DNA from: Chitinophagales bacterium
GTDB lineage: Bacteria; Bacteroidota; Bacteroidia; Chitinophagales; JADIYW01
DNA length: 5,319 nucleotides
Assembly: GCA_020848315.1 (NCBI GenBank)
Contig: JADLAH010000143.1
Span: forward strand, 1-5,319
Direction of reading: 5' to 3'
A program made the translations under genes and the position numbers. Positions 4,678 to 5,319 of the stretch are shown in pieces (the first letter of the stretch is position 1; the number at the start of each line of letters is the position of its first letter). The notes beneath the pieces are model-generated. The model was not told the origin of the DNA. It saw only the letters and a list, made by a program, of their open reading frames with translations, and made no database searches.

Positions 4678-5319
4678 ATGAGTAATGTAAACTTCAATAA
4701 TACGGAAAAAGCATTTGCCTACAAGTCGAATGCAGAGCTGTTGCGCGATTATCAGATTTTTCGTCTGATTAATCAGGGATGGCTGGTCAGCTGGGGCACC
4801 AGACTGGCAGCAGGTATGATGGATGCAGGCTGGAAAGAGCCGGTAGCACTGGGGTTGCGACCAACAGTGTATGCCGTTTTTTGTGGTGGAGATTCTTTGC
4901 TGAAAGCGGAACAAAAGATTCATCGTTTGCATAGTTACAATGTGAAGAGCATACTCGATTACGGCGTGGAAGGCAAGGAGAGTGAAGCGGATTTCGACAG
5001 AACTGCCAATGCCATCAAGGAAGCCATTCTGTTTGCCAGAAAGGAAAAGGCGGTGGATATAGTATGTTCCAAGTTTACAGGCTTATTGCCATTCGCGTTG
5101 CTGGAAAAACTGCATAGCGGTCAGCCGCTGTCCATCGGGGAGAAAGTGGCCTATACGAACGCGCGCACCCGCATTTACGATCTGGCACAGCTCGCCTATG
5201 ATAACGACGTAAGTCTGTTTGTGGACGCGGAAGAAAGCTGGATACAAAAACCACTCGATGATTTGACCTTCGAACTGATGCAGCAGTTCAATAAGAAGAA
5301 ACCGATTATTTACAATACC
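4678..5319 (+). CDS. Proline dehydrogenase, monofunctional type (partial, 3' end outside window)
   Basis: The frame from ATG 4678 stays open for 214 codons to the right edge, about half to 60% of a typical Bacteroidota enzyme of around 390 residues. Proline dehydrogenase is a flavoenzyme that oxidises L-proline to pyrroline-5-carboxylate and passes electrons to quinone at the inner membrane face. Visible family blocks are NNTEKAFAYKSNAEL (7-21), FCGG (68-71), ILDYGVEGKESEADFD (92-107), KFTGLLPFALLEKL (132-145) and FVDAEESWIQ (181-190). The DAEE block corresponds to the part of the TIM barrel that holds a conserved aspartate in PutA. IIYNT at the edge is another barrel strand. The C-terminal arginines that bind the proline carboxylate lie outside. 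The start follows aroE by 49 bases, so read-through from aroE is possible; no clear TAnnTTTG was found in the gap. MSNVNFNNT is a typical N-terminus for this group, which supports the chosen ATG. Confidence 0.93.
   Translation, partial: MSNVNFNNTEKAFAYKSNAELLRDYQIFRLINQGWLVSWGTRLAAGMMDAGWKEPVALGLRPTVYAVFCGGDSLLKAEQKIHRLHSYNVKSILDYGVEGKESEADFDRTANAIKEAILFARKEKAVDIVCSKFTGLLPFALLEKLHSGQPLSIGEKVAYTNARTRIYDLAQLAYDNDVSLFVDAEESWIQKPLDDLTFELMQQFNKKKPIIYNT

Noticed and set aside
4642..4932. Leftward 96-codon frame at the start of the proline dehydrogenase
   Set aside because: The rightward strand encodes conserved proline dehydrogenase blocks through this stretch, so the leftward frame is a shadow.

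Overview
The window looks like chromosomal DNA from a member of the Bacteroidota, outside the Bacteroidales host-gut type as far as can be judged. The evidence is moderate GC, AT-rich translation starts with no Shine-Dalgarno sequence, exact matches to the Bacteroidota -7 promoter element TAnnTTTG, an M1-peptidase-type outer-membrane barrel typical of the phylum, and a tetratricopeptide-repeat (TPR) gene directly before a short (245-residue) aroE. Genus cannot be fixed from the sequence.

Layout. Bases 1-87 hold the last 28 codons of a rightward gene whose end (catalytic-cysteine block GGPHCM) matches arginine deiminase. Ten bases on, and convergent with it, lies a leftward Crp/Fnr-family regulator (98-751). 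The 234-base spacer 752-985 is the most interesting part of the window. It has two palindromes of FNR type (TTGA-N6-TCAA), an 11-base-period direct repeat, an exact TAnnTTTG element facing right, and a strong rightward intrinsic terminator (11-bp stem, GTTC loop, U tract). Both flanking genes are leftward, so neither needs the rightward promoter and terminator. Together these signals outline a small RNA of about 90 nt (roughly 891-980), transcribed divergently from the regulator. A leftward outer-membrane beta-barrel gene follows (986-2284).

From 2425 on, the genes run rightward: a 469-residue TPR protein, aroE (shikimate dehydrogenase), and the first 214 codons of a proline dehydrogenase that runs off the right edge. 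Spacers of 56 and 49 bases make a loose operon possible, although aroE has its own candidate promoter.

How the parts may work together (inference). The regulator carries E-T-L-S-R in its recognition helix, the E..SR pattern that reads TTGA half-sites in FNR. Two such sites lie in its own upstream region. One is centred about 41 bases before the predicted small-RNA start, the usual place for activation, and also about 61 bases before a candidate promoter of the regulator gene. The other overlaps the -33 region of that candidate promoter. The picture is a self-regulating Crp/Fnr switch with a divergent small-RNA output, next to an arginine-catabolism gene. The regulator lacks the FNR iron-sulfur cysteines, so its signal is unknown. 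No transposon, CRISPR array, tRNA or rRNA was seen.
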